NCBI RefSeq assembly: GCF_014656355.1
Contig: NZ_BNCG01000004.1
Location: forward strand, 62,001 to 126,000
Source of the DNA: Camelimonas fluminis
GTDB lineage: Bacteria; Pseudomonadota; Alphaproteobacteria; Rhizobiales; Beijerinckiaceae
Direction of reading: 5' to 3'
DNA length: 64,000 nt
Shown one piece after another: positions 34,965 to 44,600 of the stretch (the first letter of the stretch is position 1; each line of letters starts with the position of its first letter). The notes beneath the pieces are model-generated. The model did no database searches. It was not told the DNA's origin and saw only the letters and a program-made list of their open reading frames with translations. The position numbers and the translations under genes were made by a program.

Positions 34965-35284
34965 GTTCGTCAGTCCTCCAGAACAGATGTCAGGAATGTG
35001 GGGCGCCCTCCGGCCCATTTCAAATTAATGATCCGTAATGAAGCAAATTTGATCCGGCGCACGGGTATTTCTCCACATGCGCATTGTCATATTTTGGTCA
35101 AACCCGTTAACTTGACTGTAATGAATCCAGTATCCCACGTATATGTATCGACTCCTCGCGGGTTGACGTTACGGCCTGCCGTGGGCAGCGGCGGCGCATG
35201 GCGGCTGCCCGCGGCCGGGGGTCGACAGGTCCGGCGCAATGCCGTAACCGCGACTGAATATATATGGCGGGAGAGGAGACAGGC
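34965..35284. other. Divergent intergenic region
   Basis: A promoter region for the Spy-like gene (minus) and the phosphatase (plus). It has an AT-rich centre (about 35020-35150) and a 7-bp-stem GC hairpin at 35183-35210 (GGGCAGC/GCTGCCC). No gene is seen. Confidence 0.5.
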
Positions 35285-35863
35285 ATGCGCGAAAGCATCC
35301 GGGACAAGTTCGTCGTCTGCGGCATTGATGAATTGCCAGACCAGCGGGCGCGATCGGTCACCCACGTGCTGTCCATCCTTGATCCCGACCGCGAGGAGCC
35401 GGAAGCATTCGGCGACTATGGCGATCATCGCCGCCTGACCATGCGCTTCCATGACATCATCGCGCCCACCGCCGGCATGATCCTGCCCGAGCGCAAGGAT
35501 GTGATCCGCTTGCTGGAGTTCGGAGAAACCATCGATCTGGTGGCGGACAAGCAGGATCACCTGCTGGTGCATTGTCATATGGGCGTGTCGCGCTCCACCG
35601 CCGCCATGGCGACGCTGCTGCTCCAGGATCATCCCGAATCCGATGAGGAAACCATTTTCGCCCGCATCCTGCAGGTGCGGCCGCAGATGTGGCCGAACTC
35701 GCGGATGATCGGCTTCGCCGACGACATTCTTGGTCGGGGCGGCCGTTTCAGCGCGGCCTTGCGGAAGCTCTATGGTCATCAGTGCCGGGTGCGTCCGGAC
35801 ATTCCGCAGATGATCCGCATGTATGGCCGCGGCGCCGAGGTGGATTCGGCCGTTCACGACTGA
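35285..35863 (+). CDS. Tyrosine/dual-specificity protein phosphatase-like
   Basis: A 192-residue protein with the cysteine-phosphatase P-loop HCHMGVSRS (Cys97, Arg103) preceded by a candidate general acid in RFHDIIAP (Asp57). The fold order (SVTHVLSILDP, LTMRFHDI, then the P-loop and a long helical C-terminus) matches the alphaproteobacterial tyrosine-phosphatase-like family. ATG 35285 follows AGGAGA; an ATG seven codons upstream (35264) has no such site. It is encoded before the MoxR gene on the same strand but 197 bases away, so a shared operon is possible. Substrate unknown. Confidence 0.82.
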   Translation: MRESIRDKFVVCGIDELPDQRARSVTHVLSILDPDREEPEAFGDYGDHRRLTMRFHDIIAPTAGMILPERKDVIRLLEFGETIDLVADKQDHLLVHCHMGVSRSTAAMATLLLQDHPESDEETIFARILQVRPQMWPNSRMIGFADDILGRGGRFSAALRKLYGHQCRVRPDIPQMIRMYGRGAEVDSAVHD

Positions 35864-36060
35864 CGCTCGCAGGCCGTGAGCCTGGTCCAGGCGGGGCCAC
35901 GCCTGGACTTTTCAGGCCACGGATGCATCAGGCCCTCACGAACGGGCGCGCGGCGGGGCCGCGTTGGCGCGGATTTCCCCGATCAAACACTTGCTTGACG
36001 CGCCTCTTAGCGCCTACTGTCCGCGCCAGCCAATGAACTTGTATAAAAATGGAAATCAGC

Positions 36061-36906
36061 ATGCGGTTTACGGGTACCGATTCCTACGTTGCAACGGAGG
36101 ATCTCAAGGTCGCCGTCAATGCGGCGATCGTTCTGGAGCGTCCGCTTCTGGTGAAGGGCGAACCGGGCACCGGCAAGACCGTGCTGGCGGAGGAAATCGC
36201 GCGCGCCCTTGGCGCGCCGCTGCTCACCTGGCACGTCAAGTCGACCACGAAGGCGCAGCAGGGCCTGTATGAGTACGACGCCGTCAGCCGCCTGCGCGAC
36301 AGCCAGCTTGGCGACAGCCGCGTCACCGACATCAAGAACTACATCAAGAAGGGCAAGCTCTGGGAGGCCTTCGAACATGGCGGTCGCCCCGTCCTGCTGA
36401 TCGACGAGATCGACAAGGCCGACATCGAGTTCCCGAACGACCTGCTGCTTGAGCTCGACCGCATGGAGTTCCATGTCTACGAGACCGGCGAGACCATCAA
36501 GGCGGCGCAGCGTCCGGTGGTGATCATCACCTCCAACAACGAGAAGGAACTGCCGGACGCCTTCCTGCGTCGCTGCTTCTTCCACTACATCCGCTTCCCC
36601 GACGAAGAGACCATGAAGGCCATCGTCGAGGTGCACTATCCGGGCATCCACCACCGCCTGGTCGAGGAAGCGCTGAAGCTGTTCTTCGACGTGCGCGACG
36701 TGCCGGGCCTGAAGAAAAAGCCCTCCACCTCGGAGCTGCTCGACTGGCTGAAACTGCTGATGGCCGAGGAAATCGGTCCGGACGCCCTGCGTGAGCGTGA
36801 TCCGCGCAAGGTTATCCCGCCGCTGCACGGCGCGCTGCTGAAGAACGAGCAGGACGTCAGCCTGTTCGAGAAGCTGGCGTTCATGGCCCGACGCGAGCCG
36901 CGCTAA
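36061..36906 (+). CDS. MoxR family AAA+ ATPase
   Basis: A 281-residue AAA+ ATPase: Walker A KGEPGTGKT, Walker B VLLIDEIDKAD, sensor region IITSNNEKELPDAFLRRC with arginine finger, and a helical lid domain. The N-terminus MRFTGTDSYVATEDLKVAVNAA is characteristic of the group that works with CoxE-like VWA proteins, so the product of 32650-33825 is its probable partner. ATG 36061 is preferred; an ATG four codons upstream is possible. A strong hairpin terminator follows. Confidence 0.93.
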   Translation: MRFTGTDSYVATEDLKVAVNAAIVLERPLLVKGEPGTGKTVLAEEIARALGAPLLTWHVKSTTKAQQGLYEYDAVSRLRDSQLGDSRVTDIKNYIKKGKLWEAFEHGGRPVLLIDEIDKADIEFPNDLLLELDRMEFHVYETGETIKAAQRPVVIITSNNEKELPDAFLRRCFFHYIRFPDEETMKAIVEVHYPGIHHRLVEEALKLFFDVRDVPGLKKKPSTSELLDWLKLLMAEEIGPDALRERDPRKVIPPLHGALLKNEQDVSLFEKLAFMARREPR

Positions 36907-36947
36907 TCTGCCAGCCGGCCTTTCGGTTGTTTGGTTTTGTTTGTGAA

Positions 36948-36981
36948 GCCGCCCGGTTTTTCCGGGCGGCTTTCTGCTTTT
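36948..36981 (+). terminator. Terminator after moxR-like gene
   Basis: 9-bp stem GCCGCCCGG/CCGGGCGGC with a T5 loop, then TTTCTGCTTTT. It lies between convergent genes; on the opposite strand the tail is less T-rich. Confidence 0.8.
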
Positions 36982-36988
36982 CAGGGTT

Positions 36989-39900
36989 TCACCACTGGTA
37001 TCGGAGGCCTGCCTTGAGCCGCCATGCGCTGCGCCCCGCATTGCCCTCGGGACGCTTGAGATCGCGGGTGACGCCGGCGGAGGCCCAGACGGCGAGGTTG
37101 TCGGAGAAGAGGGCCTCCAGGCCGAGATCGACGTCGGCTCCGCGGGTTGCCGATCCGCTGGCGATGGCGGTCTTCTGGTTGTAGATGGTGCGGTCGATCG
37201 CGCCGTTTTCGCGCCACAGGCTGGCCTGGACGAAGGGCTTCAGGGTGACGTCGCCGAGGGTTCCCTCCCATGAGAGACGTCCGCCGGCGCGCAGGCGCAC
37301 GCCGTCATGGGTGCGGAAGTTGAGCGTGGCGTAACGGTCCTTCGTCGGATCGATGGCCATGGTGCGCCAGACGGCCTGGACCTGGGGCTCGAAGGTGAAG
37401 CCATGGCCGATGCGCAGGGGCGCGCCGGCCTCCAGTGAGACGGTGAGGCCGCGCCCCGTTGTCGTGGGCGAAATGCCGTTGATGGACTTTCCGCCGGAGA
37501 CATAGCGCGAGCCGGTGACGGTGGCGTCGATGTACCATCCGCCGGGTCCTGTATGGGTCCAGTAGGCGCCGGCGCTTGTGGCGGCGAGGCTGAGGGAGCC
37601 GACCGGGGCGTTGTTCCTGCCGCCGGCGAAGCCGCGCACGTTTGTGGTGGCGGATGCGTATCCGCCGAACAGTCCGAAGCGTCCCTGGCCCCAGGCTGTG
37701 CTGTAGCCGAGGATGTCGGCTCCGATCTGGAAGCCGCTGAAGTGGCCGTTGACGGCCGGGGTCAGGGACGAACTGGCCTTTTCGGAGATGGCTCCGGCGA
37801 AGGCGCGGGCCCATGCGCCGGCAAAGGCTTTGCCCTTCGCGTCGATGTTCCTGAGAACGGAGGCTCCGTGACGGTCATGCCGCGATCCGGCGGTGGCCAG
37901 CGAGAGGGTGCGGGCGATGTCGGGGATGGCGGCGTAGAGGGGGACCTCGGCGCGGAAGGTGGGGACGATGAGGCTGCCGCCGGGACCGCGGGTCACGGGG
38001 ATGGCGGACGGGGCGAGCTTTGCGGGAGCGACGCTGGCCGGCGCGGCGGGAGCCGCAGCGGGCTGTGCGGGAGCCGCCGGAGCTGGAGCCGGAGCGGGGG
38101 AGGCCTCTGGCTGGAGCGGAGCAGGCGCTGCCGGAGCCGGAGCCGGAGCAGGCGCTGCTGGAGCAGGCGCTGCCGGAGCCGGAGCCGGAGCAGGCGCTGC
38201 TGGAGCAGGCGCTGCCGGAACTGGCGCTGCCTCTGGCTGGACCTGCGGCGGAGCTGGTTCGGGCTCGACCGGAGTTGGAGCCGGAGTCGGAGCCTGTGGC
38301 GTTTGGATCACGGGCGTGGTGATCGCGGGTTGGGTTTCATGGGCTGGCGGCGGGGCCGAGCGGGCGGGCCTGCGCGCCGGTTGTGGCGGCGTCGGTTGTG
38401 GCTTCCGGGAGGGCGCGGTCGTGACCGGGACTTCCGGCGCTGGCTGCGCCGGGCTCACGTTGACCGGGGCGTTCGCTGCCGGCGGCAGTGGCATGACGGG
38501 CAGGGACGGGGCGGGCGTCACCACCGGCGCGGTCGGGGAGACCAGGCCCGGGGTTGGGGGCGCGGGCGTGACCGGGACTTCCGGCAATGGCTGCGCCGGG
38601 TTCACGTTGACAGGGGCGCTCGCTGCCGGTCGCCATGGCGTGGTGGGCAGGGACGAGGGACGCGTCACGACGGGCGCGGCCGGGGAGATCAGGCCCGGAG
38701 TTGCGGGCGCGGGCGTGGCCGGGACTTCCGGCAAAGGCTGCGCCGGTTTCACGTTGACCGGGGCGGGCGAAGCCGGTCGCCATGGCGTGGTGGGCAGGGA
38801 CGAGGGGCGCGTCACGACGGGCGCGGCTGGGGAGATCAGGCCCGGAGTTGGGGGCGCGGTCGTGGCCGGAGCGTTCGGCAAAACCGGGGCGATGCGCCGG
38901 GCAGCCGGGACCGGCGGCTCGCCGGAATTGGCGATCTCTTGCAGGGCGAGGATGATCTCAGGCAGGCCTGGCGTCATGGGCGCCGCCGGAGATGACGCCG
39001 CGTTGCCGCCCGGCGAGAGGAGCGGCGCGGGGATTGTGACGTCGGCTGTTCCGGCGATATCGGGGAACAGGTGCGCCGCGACGTCTTCAAACTGGGTATA
39101 AAGGTCCGCCAGCGAGTCGCGGCGGGATCCCTCGGCGGGAGCTTCCGGCTGCGACGGGGGCGTTTCAGGAGAGTGGATTGCCGTGGGGCGCTGGAAACCC
39201 GGCGCAAATTCGTGCGGCGCGGAATCTTCCGCGACGCCAGGCAAGATAAAAGCGTGCCCGGCGCGACCCGGCGCCTGGCCCGGCTCATGGATCTGCGCCC
39301 GCTGGGCCAGCACGCGGGAAGAGCGCAGGTACCAGCTGTTCTGTTCGATGGGGTCCGCGCTGCCTGGAACGCCGCGCTCCAGCTGGTATTCGAACGCGCC
39401 TTCCATGACGCGTTCCCCCAGGGTGAAGGCCTCTGTTGTTGATTCAGCGCCCTGACGGGTCGCAACGACAACGGGAATGCCGGTGCCAGTGGTCATGTCG
39501 CCAAAGCCGCGCCGATTGATGTGAAGGGTTGTGACGCCCTGCGCCAGCACGTCGAAGGTCAGCCGGTCCGTCGGGGAAGTGTCATCGCCCAGGGTCGTGT
39601 TGAGCGTGATTTTGCCATGCTCGCCATTGTAAAATGATGTGGCGAGGGTCTTGGGCGCGTCGGCGCTGAAATCAATGGCGCCATAATTGTCAAGGGTGCT
39701 GAGGACGGTCGAGTCGCCGGTCACCGACCAGCGCGCCTGCGAACCCACATATACATCCAGCACATTGCCGGCGGCGCCCATCCAATGGTTGCAGCCGTTG
39801 AGGGACACTTTGGCAAGTCCGCTGCTGGCGCTGTGTGCGTCGCCGCTCCATTTGCTCTGGCCGTGGAGTTGAATCTCGGCGCTTGCGTTGTCGCCAACGA

Positions 39901-41347
39901 AAAGATCGCCCTTCCACAGGGCTCTTTTGTCAAGCTGGACCTGGCCGGTCTGGTTTTGTGCGAGGGCCAGCTGTCCCATCCATTCGCCGTTGTCGGTGAT
40001 CCTGATGTCCGCGATGCTGTCTGCGTTATGCGTCAGGCGCCCGCTCCATCGCGCGTCCTCCGCGATCGTGATGGAGCTCAGGACGCTCCCTTCGGTGGTC
40101 AGATCGCCTTCCCAGACCGCTTTTCCGCCCAGGGCGACGCGCATCATGCGGTTCCCCGCCTCCAGCGCGCCCCACCACCGGGCTTCGCCGCCAAGCGTGA
40201 TGTCAATGTCGCCCCGACTGGCGTTGACGCCGCCGAAAAGCAGCGCCTTGCCGGCCTTGGACGCGTCGAGAGTGGTCGGCCCGTTCACCAGGGCCAGCAC
40301 GCCCCTGTCGAGCGGGCGGAGTTCCTCCTGGGATGAGTTCGGATACAGCTCGGCGTCGCCCTGCACCCGGATATGGGCGCCGCCGGCCCCGACGCTGATC
40401 ACCGCGCCGCCGTTCTCCCCGGCGACGATCCGGCTGTTGTTGATGGTCAACCCGGCTGGCGCGCTTCCACTCAGGTCGCCCGATGCGCCAAGGTAAAATG
40501 GGGTAATCTGCCCGCCTTTAATCGCTTCTGCCCGGACATGGCTGTCCGTGATCATCAGCTCGCTGCCGGAGGCAACATCGATGGCCGACATGGTGTCGGT
40601 GACGTGCAGGCCAGCGGTCGGCACGCCCTGAATATCGACGCCGACATCCGGGAAGCGTTCGGCTGCCGATACTGGCGCGCCGAAGCGGGTCAGGACCATG
40701 CTGCTTCCCGGATCAACGCGGATCATGGCGGCGTTGCCGTCTACCTGGCCGGTGAGCCTGCCGCCGTTATGCAGCAGGATGGAGCCGCCATTGAAGGCGT
40801 GCAGCAGCGTCGCGGGCTTCTCGCCATGCACAGTAATCCGCCCGCTGGCCGTGATCATGCCATTGTCGGCAACGAGGCCCGCCGGGCCGGAGGGGGCTCC
40901 GCGCTGGCCCCTGGTGAAGTTGATATGGGCGGCCGGGCCCTCGAAATTGATGACGCCGCCGCTACGGGCCAGCAGAGCTGTCGCCGCGTGGCCAGGGGAC
41001 TTGATGTCAATCGGCCCATGGATGCAGAGCTTGCCGCCATCGCGCGCGCCAATCAGGGGCGTCTGGCTGCGCTTCTGGCCGGTATATTCAGCGGTGATCT
41101 TGCTATGCTTCGCGAAGATCACTTCGACCCCGGCATTGGCCACGCTGACGCAGGTCTGGTTGACGCCGCAACTGATCTCGTACGTCTCCTTTTTGCGCAA
41201 GATCGGCGCGCCTTTCTTCCCGGGCTGTTCATGCGCGATGGGCTTGTGTGGATTGACCTTGGCGGGGGCGCTGTGGGCCTGTCCCGCGGTAACCAGCGCC
41301 ACGGCGATCGCGGCGATAGATGTTGTCAGGGTATATGTGCGCAGCAT
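36989..41347 (-). CDS. Type V autotransporter, beta-helix passenger with Pro-rich linker (copy 1)
   Basis: A 1452-residue protein: signal peptide (IAAIAVALVTAGQAHSAP), a parallel beta-helix-like passenger (about 60-640) with a Trp-x-Gly repeat at 389-522, a very long Pro/Ala linker (about 750-1140) containing three 49-residue repeats, and a C-terminal autotransporter barrel of about 290 residues (FAGAWARAFAGAISEK ... GVTRDLKR ... LKAGLRYQW) ending in an aromatic residue. The barrel inserts in the outer membrane and exposes the passenger. It is a paralogue of the gene at 41627-46315. There is no recognisable protease or adhesin active site; its surface function is unknown. Confidence 0.88.
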   Translation of the reverse strand: MLRTYTLTTSIAAIAVALVTAGQAHSAPAKVNPHKPIAHEQPGKKGAPILRKKETYEISCGVNQTCVSVANAGVEVIFAKHSKITAEYTGQKRSQTPLIGARDGGKLCIHGPIDIKSPGHAATALLARSGGVINFEGPAAHINFTRGQRGAPSGPAGLVADNGMITASGRITVHGEKPATLLHAFNGGSILLHNGGRLTGQVDGNAAMIRVDPGSSMVLTRFGAPVSAAERFPDVGVDIQGVPTAGLHVTDTMSAIDVASGSELMITDSHVRAEAIKGGQITPFYLGASGDLSGSAPAGLTINNSRIVAGENGGAVISVGAGGAHIRVQGDAELYPNSSQEELRPLDRGVLALVNGPTTLDASKAGKALLFGGVNASRGDIDITLGGEARWWGALEAGNRMMRVALGGKAVWEGDLTTEGSVLSSITIAEDARWSGRLTHNADSIADIRITDNGEWMGQLALAQNQTGQVQLDKRALWKGDLFVGDNASAEIQLHGQSKWSGDAHSASSGLAKVSLNGCNHWMGAAGNVLDVYVGSQARWSVTGDSTVLSTLDNYGAIDFSADAPKTLATSFYNGEHGKITLNTTLGDDTSPTDRLTFDVLAQGVTTLHINRRGFGDMTTGTGIPVVVATRQGAESTTEAFTLGERVMEGAFEYQLERGVPGSADPIEQNSWYLRSSRVLAQRAQIHEPGQAPGRAGHAFILPGVAEDSAPHEFAPGFQRPTAIHSPETPPSQPEAPAEGSRRDSLADLYTQFEDVAAHLFPDIAGTADVTIPAPLLSPGGNAASSPAAPMTPGLPEIILALQEIANSGEPPVPAARRIAPVLPNAPATTAPPTPGLISPAAPVVTRPSSLPTTPWRPASPAPVNVKPAQPLPEVPATPAPATPGLISPAAPVVTRPSSLPTTPWRPAASAPVNVNPAQPLPEVPVTPAPPTPGLVSPTAPVVTPAPSLPVMPLPPAANAPVNVSPAQPAPEVPVTTAPSRKPQPTPPQPARRPARSAPPPAHETQPAITTPVIQTPQAPTPAPTPVEPEPAPPQVQPEAAPVPAAPAPAAPAPAPAPAAPAPAAPAPAPAPAAPAPLQPEASPAPAPAPAAPAQPAAAPAAPASVAPAKLAPSAIPVTRGPGGSLIVPTFRAEVPLYAAIPDIARTLSLATAGSRHDRHGASVLRNIDAKGKAFAGAWARAFAGAISEKASSSLTPAVNGHFSGFQIGADILGYSTAWGQGRFGLFGGYASATTNVRGFAGGRNNAPVGSLSLAATSAGAYWTHTGPGGWYIDATVTGSRYVSGGKSINGISPTTTGRGLTVSLEAGAPLRIGHGFTFEPQVQAVWRTMAIDPTKDRYATLNFRTHDGVRLRAGGRLSWEGTLGDVTLKPFVQASLWRENGAIDRTIYNQKTAIASGSATRGADVDLGLEALFSDNLAVWASAGVTRDLKRPEGNAGRSAWRLKAGLRYQW
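38408..38848 (-). repeat. 147-bp (49-aa) tandem repeat, 3 copies, in the autotransporter linker
   Basis: Units start on the minus strand at 38848, 38701 and 38554, each encoding TPGLISPAAPVVT-type residues ending in PLPEVPxTPAP. The first two are nearly identical (TRPSSLPTTPWRPA); the third has diverged (TPAPSLPVMPLPPA). The match in codon sequence implies recent duplication. Confidence 0.85.
39775..40190 (-). repeat. Trp-x-Gly repeat in passenger of autotransporter 1
   Basis: About seven units of roughly 22 residues, each with a W-x-G core (RWWGA, VWEGD, RWSGR, EWMGQ, LWKGD, KWSGD, HWMGA). The spacing equals about one coil of a parallel beta-helix. Confidence 0.75.
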
Positions 41348-41559
41348 TTGAATTTCTCAAAATTGAATGAAGTAAAATTTCAAATTTATTAAATGAATAT
41401 TCAAAACAGTTATGCTGCGCCGCGATAATTGTCGTTGAGTTGGTGTTCTGTTCTGGCGAAGCGATTGGGCGTCGATGGGCCGGAAGGATCCCGGACCAGG
41501 GCGCATGGCGATGCGCATGCGTCGCCTGATCAGGTGGGCCGGCAAGTTCTCCAGGGGAT

Positions 41560-41588
41560 CCGGCGGACAGGATTATCCTGTCCGCCGG
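41560..41588. terminator. Strong hairpin after autotransporter 2
   Basis: Perfect 13-bp stem (CCGGCGGACAGGA/TCCTGTCCGCCGG) with a 3-base TTA loop, 39 bases downstream of the 41627-46315 stop. There is no T-run; it is probably a transcript-end or stabilising hairpin. The rest of 41348-41626 is the AT-rich promoter region of autotransporter 1. Confidence 0.5.
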
Positions 41589-41626
41589 CGACGCCGGTTA
41601 CTGGCGCCGGATCCATGGGGCCGTCG

Positions 41627-44600
41627 TCACCACTGGTAACGAAGGCCGGCCTTGCCGCGCCACGAGCGCCGGCTGGTCCGTCCGCCGGAGCGATCAAGAT
41701 CCATGCTGGCCCCGGCCGACGCCCAGAGCGACAGCGCGCCGGTGGGGATGACCTCAAGGCCCGCGTCCAGGTCGACGCCGCGCGTCGCGATGGCGCTGGG
41801 GATGGAGGTCACGCCGTTGTAGATGACGCGATCCACCTTGCCTGTCTGGCGCCACAGCCCGGCCTGGATGAAGGGCTTCACGACAACATCACCGATCTTG
41901 CCATCCCAGGAGAGGCGGCCGCCGAACCGCACCCGCGTGCTGTTGCGGGTCCGGTAGTTGATGTGGGCGAACCGGTCGTTCAGAGGGTTCAGGTGGAGCA
42001 TGCGCCAGATGATCTGGGCCTGGGGCTCCAGGGTGAAGCCGCCGCCGAGCTGGAGCGGCGCGCCGGCCTCCACGGTTACGGTCACACCGTGGCCCGTGAC
42101 CTTGACGCCGCCGCCGCGCACGGACTTGCCGGACGCCTGGTAGCGGGAGCCGGCGACGGTCGCATCCACATACACGCCGCCTGGGCCGGTGTGGGTCCAG
42201 TAGACGCCGCCGCTGGCCGCATCAACCGAGAGCGAGCCGACAGCCATGTTGATCGCGCCCTCGGCAAAGCCGCGAATGCGGGTGTTGGCTGTCGCATGAC
42301 CGCCGAACACGCCGAAGCGACCCTCATGGAACGGCGTGCTGTAGCCGAGCAGATCAGCGCCGGCCTGGAGGCCGCCATAGGCGCCATTCACGGATGGCGT
42401 CTGCGACAGGCTCGCGCCTTCGGTCAGCACGCCGCCGAGCATGCGGGCCCAGGCGCCGATCCAGGCTTCGCCGGATGCGCCTTCCCGACCCGCCACGCCG
42501 CCGTTCTGCGCGCGCACGGCGCCCATACGGTCGGCGCGGCTGCCCGCGGTGAGCGTGGACAGGGTCCGGGCCAGATCGGGAACTGCGCCGTAGAGGGGCG
42601 TTTCCACCCGGTACATGGGCAGCTCGTACCCCTGGGCGGTCGCCTGCACCGGAATGGCGTCCGGGCCGAAGCCGCGGCCGCTCACGACCGGCGCCGAGGC
42701 GACGCCAACGGGAGCGGGCGCGCTGTCAACTGACGCGGGTGAGCCGGCGCCTGGGCCGCCAGGAGCAACTGGAGCAGGAGCAACTGGAGCCGGAGCAGCC
42801 GGGGTGCGGGCAGCCGGGGCAGGCGCTGGCGCCGGAACCGGGGCTGGCGCGGGAGCCGGCGCGATCAGCTTTGTCGAGCGCAGATGCCAGCTGTTTTGCA
42901 CCCGCTCTCCAGCCGCTGCGTCGGCGCCCTTGTACAGGGCGTAGACGTGGGCGCCTGCCGTCACCGGAGCGGCCAGGACAAAGGCGTCGTCCGTGGAGGT
43001 CGCCTGGTTGTTCGCGGCGATCACCACGGGCAGGCCGGCTCCGGTCGTTGGGCCGCCGGCGCCGGTGGCGGTGACGTCAAGGGTCGTGCGCCCGTCCGCC
43101 CGCTGGGTGAAGATCAGCTTGTTGCCCTTGCTGTTCTTCGCGTCGTCAAGGTTGACGGCCATGGCGATGCGACCGTCGGCGCCGTTGTAGGTCCCCGTCC
43201 GCAGAATGGCGCCGGGGGTATGCGCCAGGTTGATCATGCCAGCGTTCAGGACCTGATCGCGCACATGGGTGTTGCCGGTCAGATTCCAGCGCGCGTCCGG
43301 CGAGGCGAGGTCGATCGAGGTCGCAAAACCTTGCCCTTCCCAGCGGCTCCGGCCGTCCAGCATGACGATCGCCGCCTGGGCGTCAGGCGCGACGATCCGG
43401 CCTTTCCAGGCAGCCTTGTCGTTGAGGCGCACGGCGATCGCGGCGTTCTTCCCGGCCAATACGCTGCCGTCCCAGTCGCCTGCTTCGGTGAGGTCCACCA
43501 TGATGCGGGCGTTGTCTTTCACATCCATGCCGCCCGCAAACTTGCCGTTGCCGGCGATCTGCAGGTCGATGGTCGCGTCATTGGCCGCGATCACGCCGCC
43601 AATCCATCTGGCGCCCTCGTTCATGGTTACGTCAAGCAGCGCCTTGTCGCCGACATTGAACACGCCGGAAAGGTCGCTCATCCCCTGCAGTCTGGTCTTG
43701 ATGCGGGCGTTATCCGTCGCTTCGATGTCGCCAGTCCATTTGCTGTCATGGAGACTGACGCCAATGTCGGCGTTGTCCGTGACGCGCGCGTGGCCAAGCC
43801 ATTTGCTGTCGCTGTCAAGCTTCACGCGGATCCGCGCATTGTCGCTGGCGTTGATATTTCCGACCCAGACGCTTTCGCCAGACAGTTGCGCCGTGAGCTT
43901 CACGTCGGACGCGGATCTGGCTTCCGGCTTCATGTCGCCGCTCCAGAGGCCGTTGTTCACAAGCTTCACCGACAGTTCCGATGCGTCCCCGAGGAACGCG
44001 CTCCCTATCCATGAACTGGTGGAGAGGCTCGCCGTATTGGCCGATTCCGACGTGTGGAAGTCGCCTTTCCAGTAGCTGTCATCAGTGAGGGCGAGATTTC
44101 CCACCCCGTTGTCAACGATGAGATCGCCGGTCCAGTGCGAGTTATCCGCAAGGGTCAGGTCAATGGCGGGGGCGTTGTAGCCAACGATATCGCCAAGCAG
44201 CGTGACGCGGCGTCCGGCAAAGGTTGCGTCGACCTCCGCCAGGACCAGCATGGAGTCTCCCAGCGCGGAAAGCTTGCTGTCCGTCGCCTGGATGCTGGCT
44301 GCGCGCGCGGCCCCATCAATGTGGACAAGCGTGTGGCCGCTGTGGCCGTTGTCCAGTTGCATGTCGCTGGCGTGCAGCACGAGCTTGCCGCCGCCAGCGC
44401 CGAAGTTGATGACGGACCCCTGCTCATTCTCAAACAGATTGCCGGCGTCGGCGACAATGTCATGTCCCTGGATGGTGACGCTGCCCTCGCCGGTGATCCG
44501 GACGAGCGGGGCGCCCGCATTCAATACGCTGCCGATTTGCCCGCGCATGATGGCGTTGGCGACGCCCGCGGCGTTCGCCAGCGTGACGGAGCCATGCTCC

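Noticed and set aside
35995-36020. TTGACG ... TACTGT as a moxR promoter
   Set aside because: Spacer is only 14 bases, too short for a sigma-70 promoter.
38050-38300. Repeated GGAGCCGGAGC words that could suggest a CRISPR-like or satellite array
   Set aside because: They encode APAPAAPAP in the autotransporter linker with no spacers and keep reading frame.
37553-38995. Plus-strand Gly/Arg/Ser-rich frame across the autotransporter linker
   Set aside because: Antisense of Pro/Ala repeats in the real gene; composition is what reverse translation of such repeats gives.
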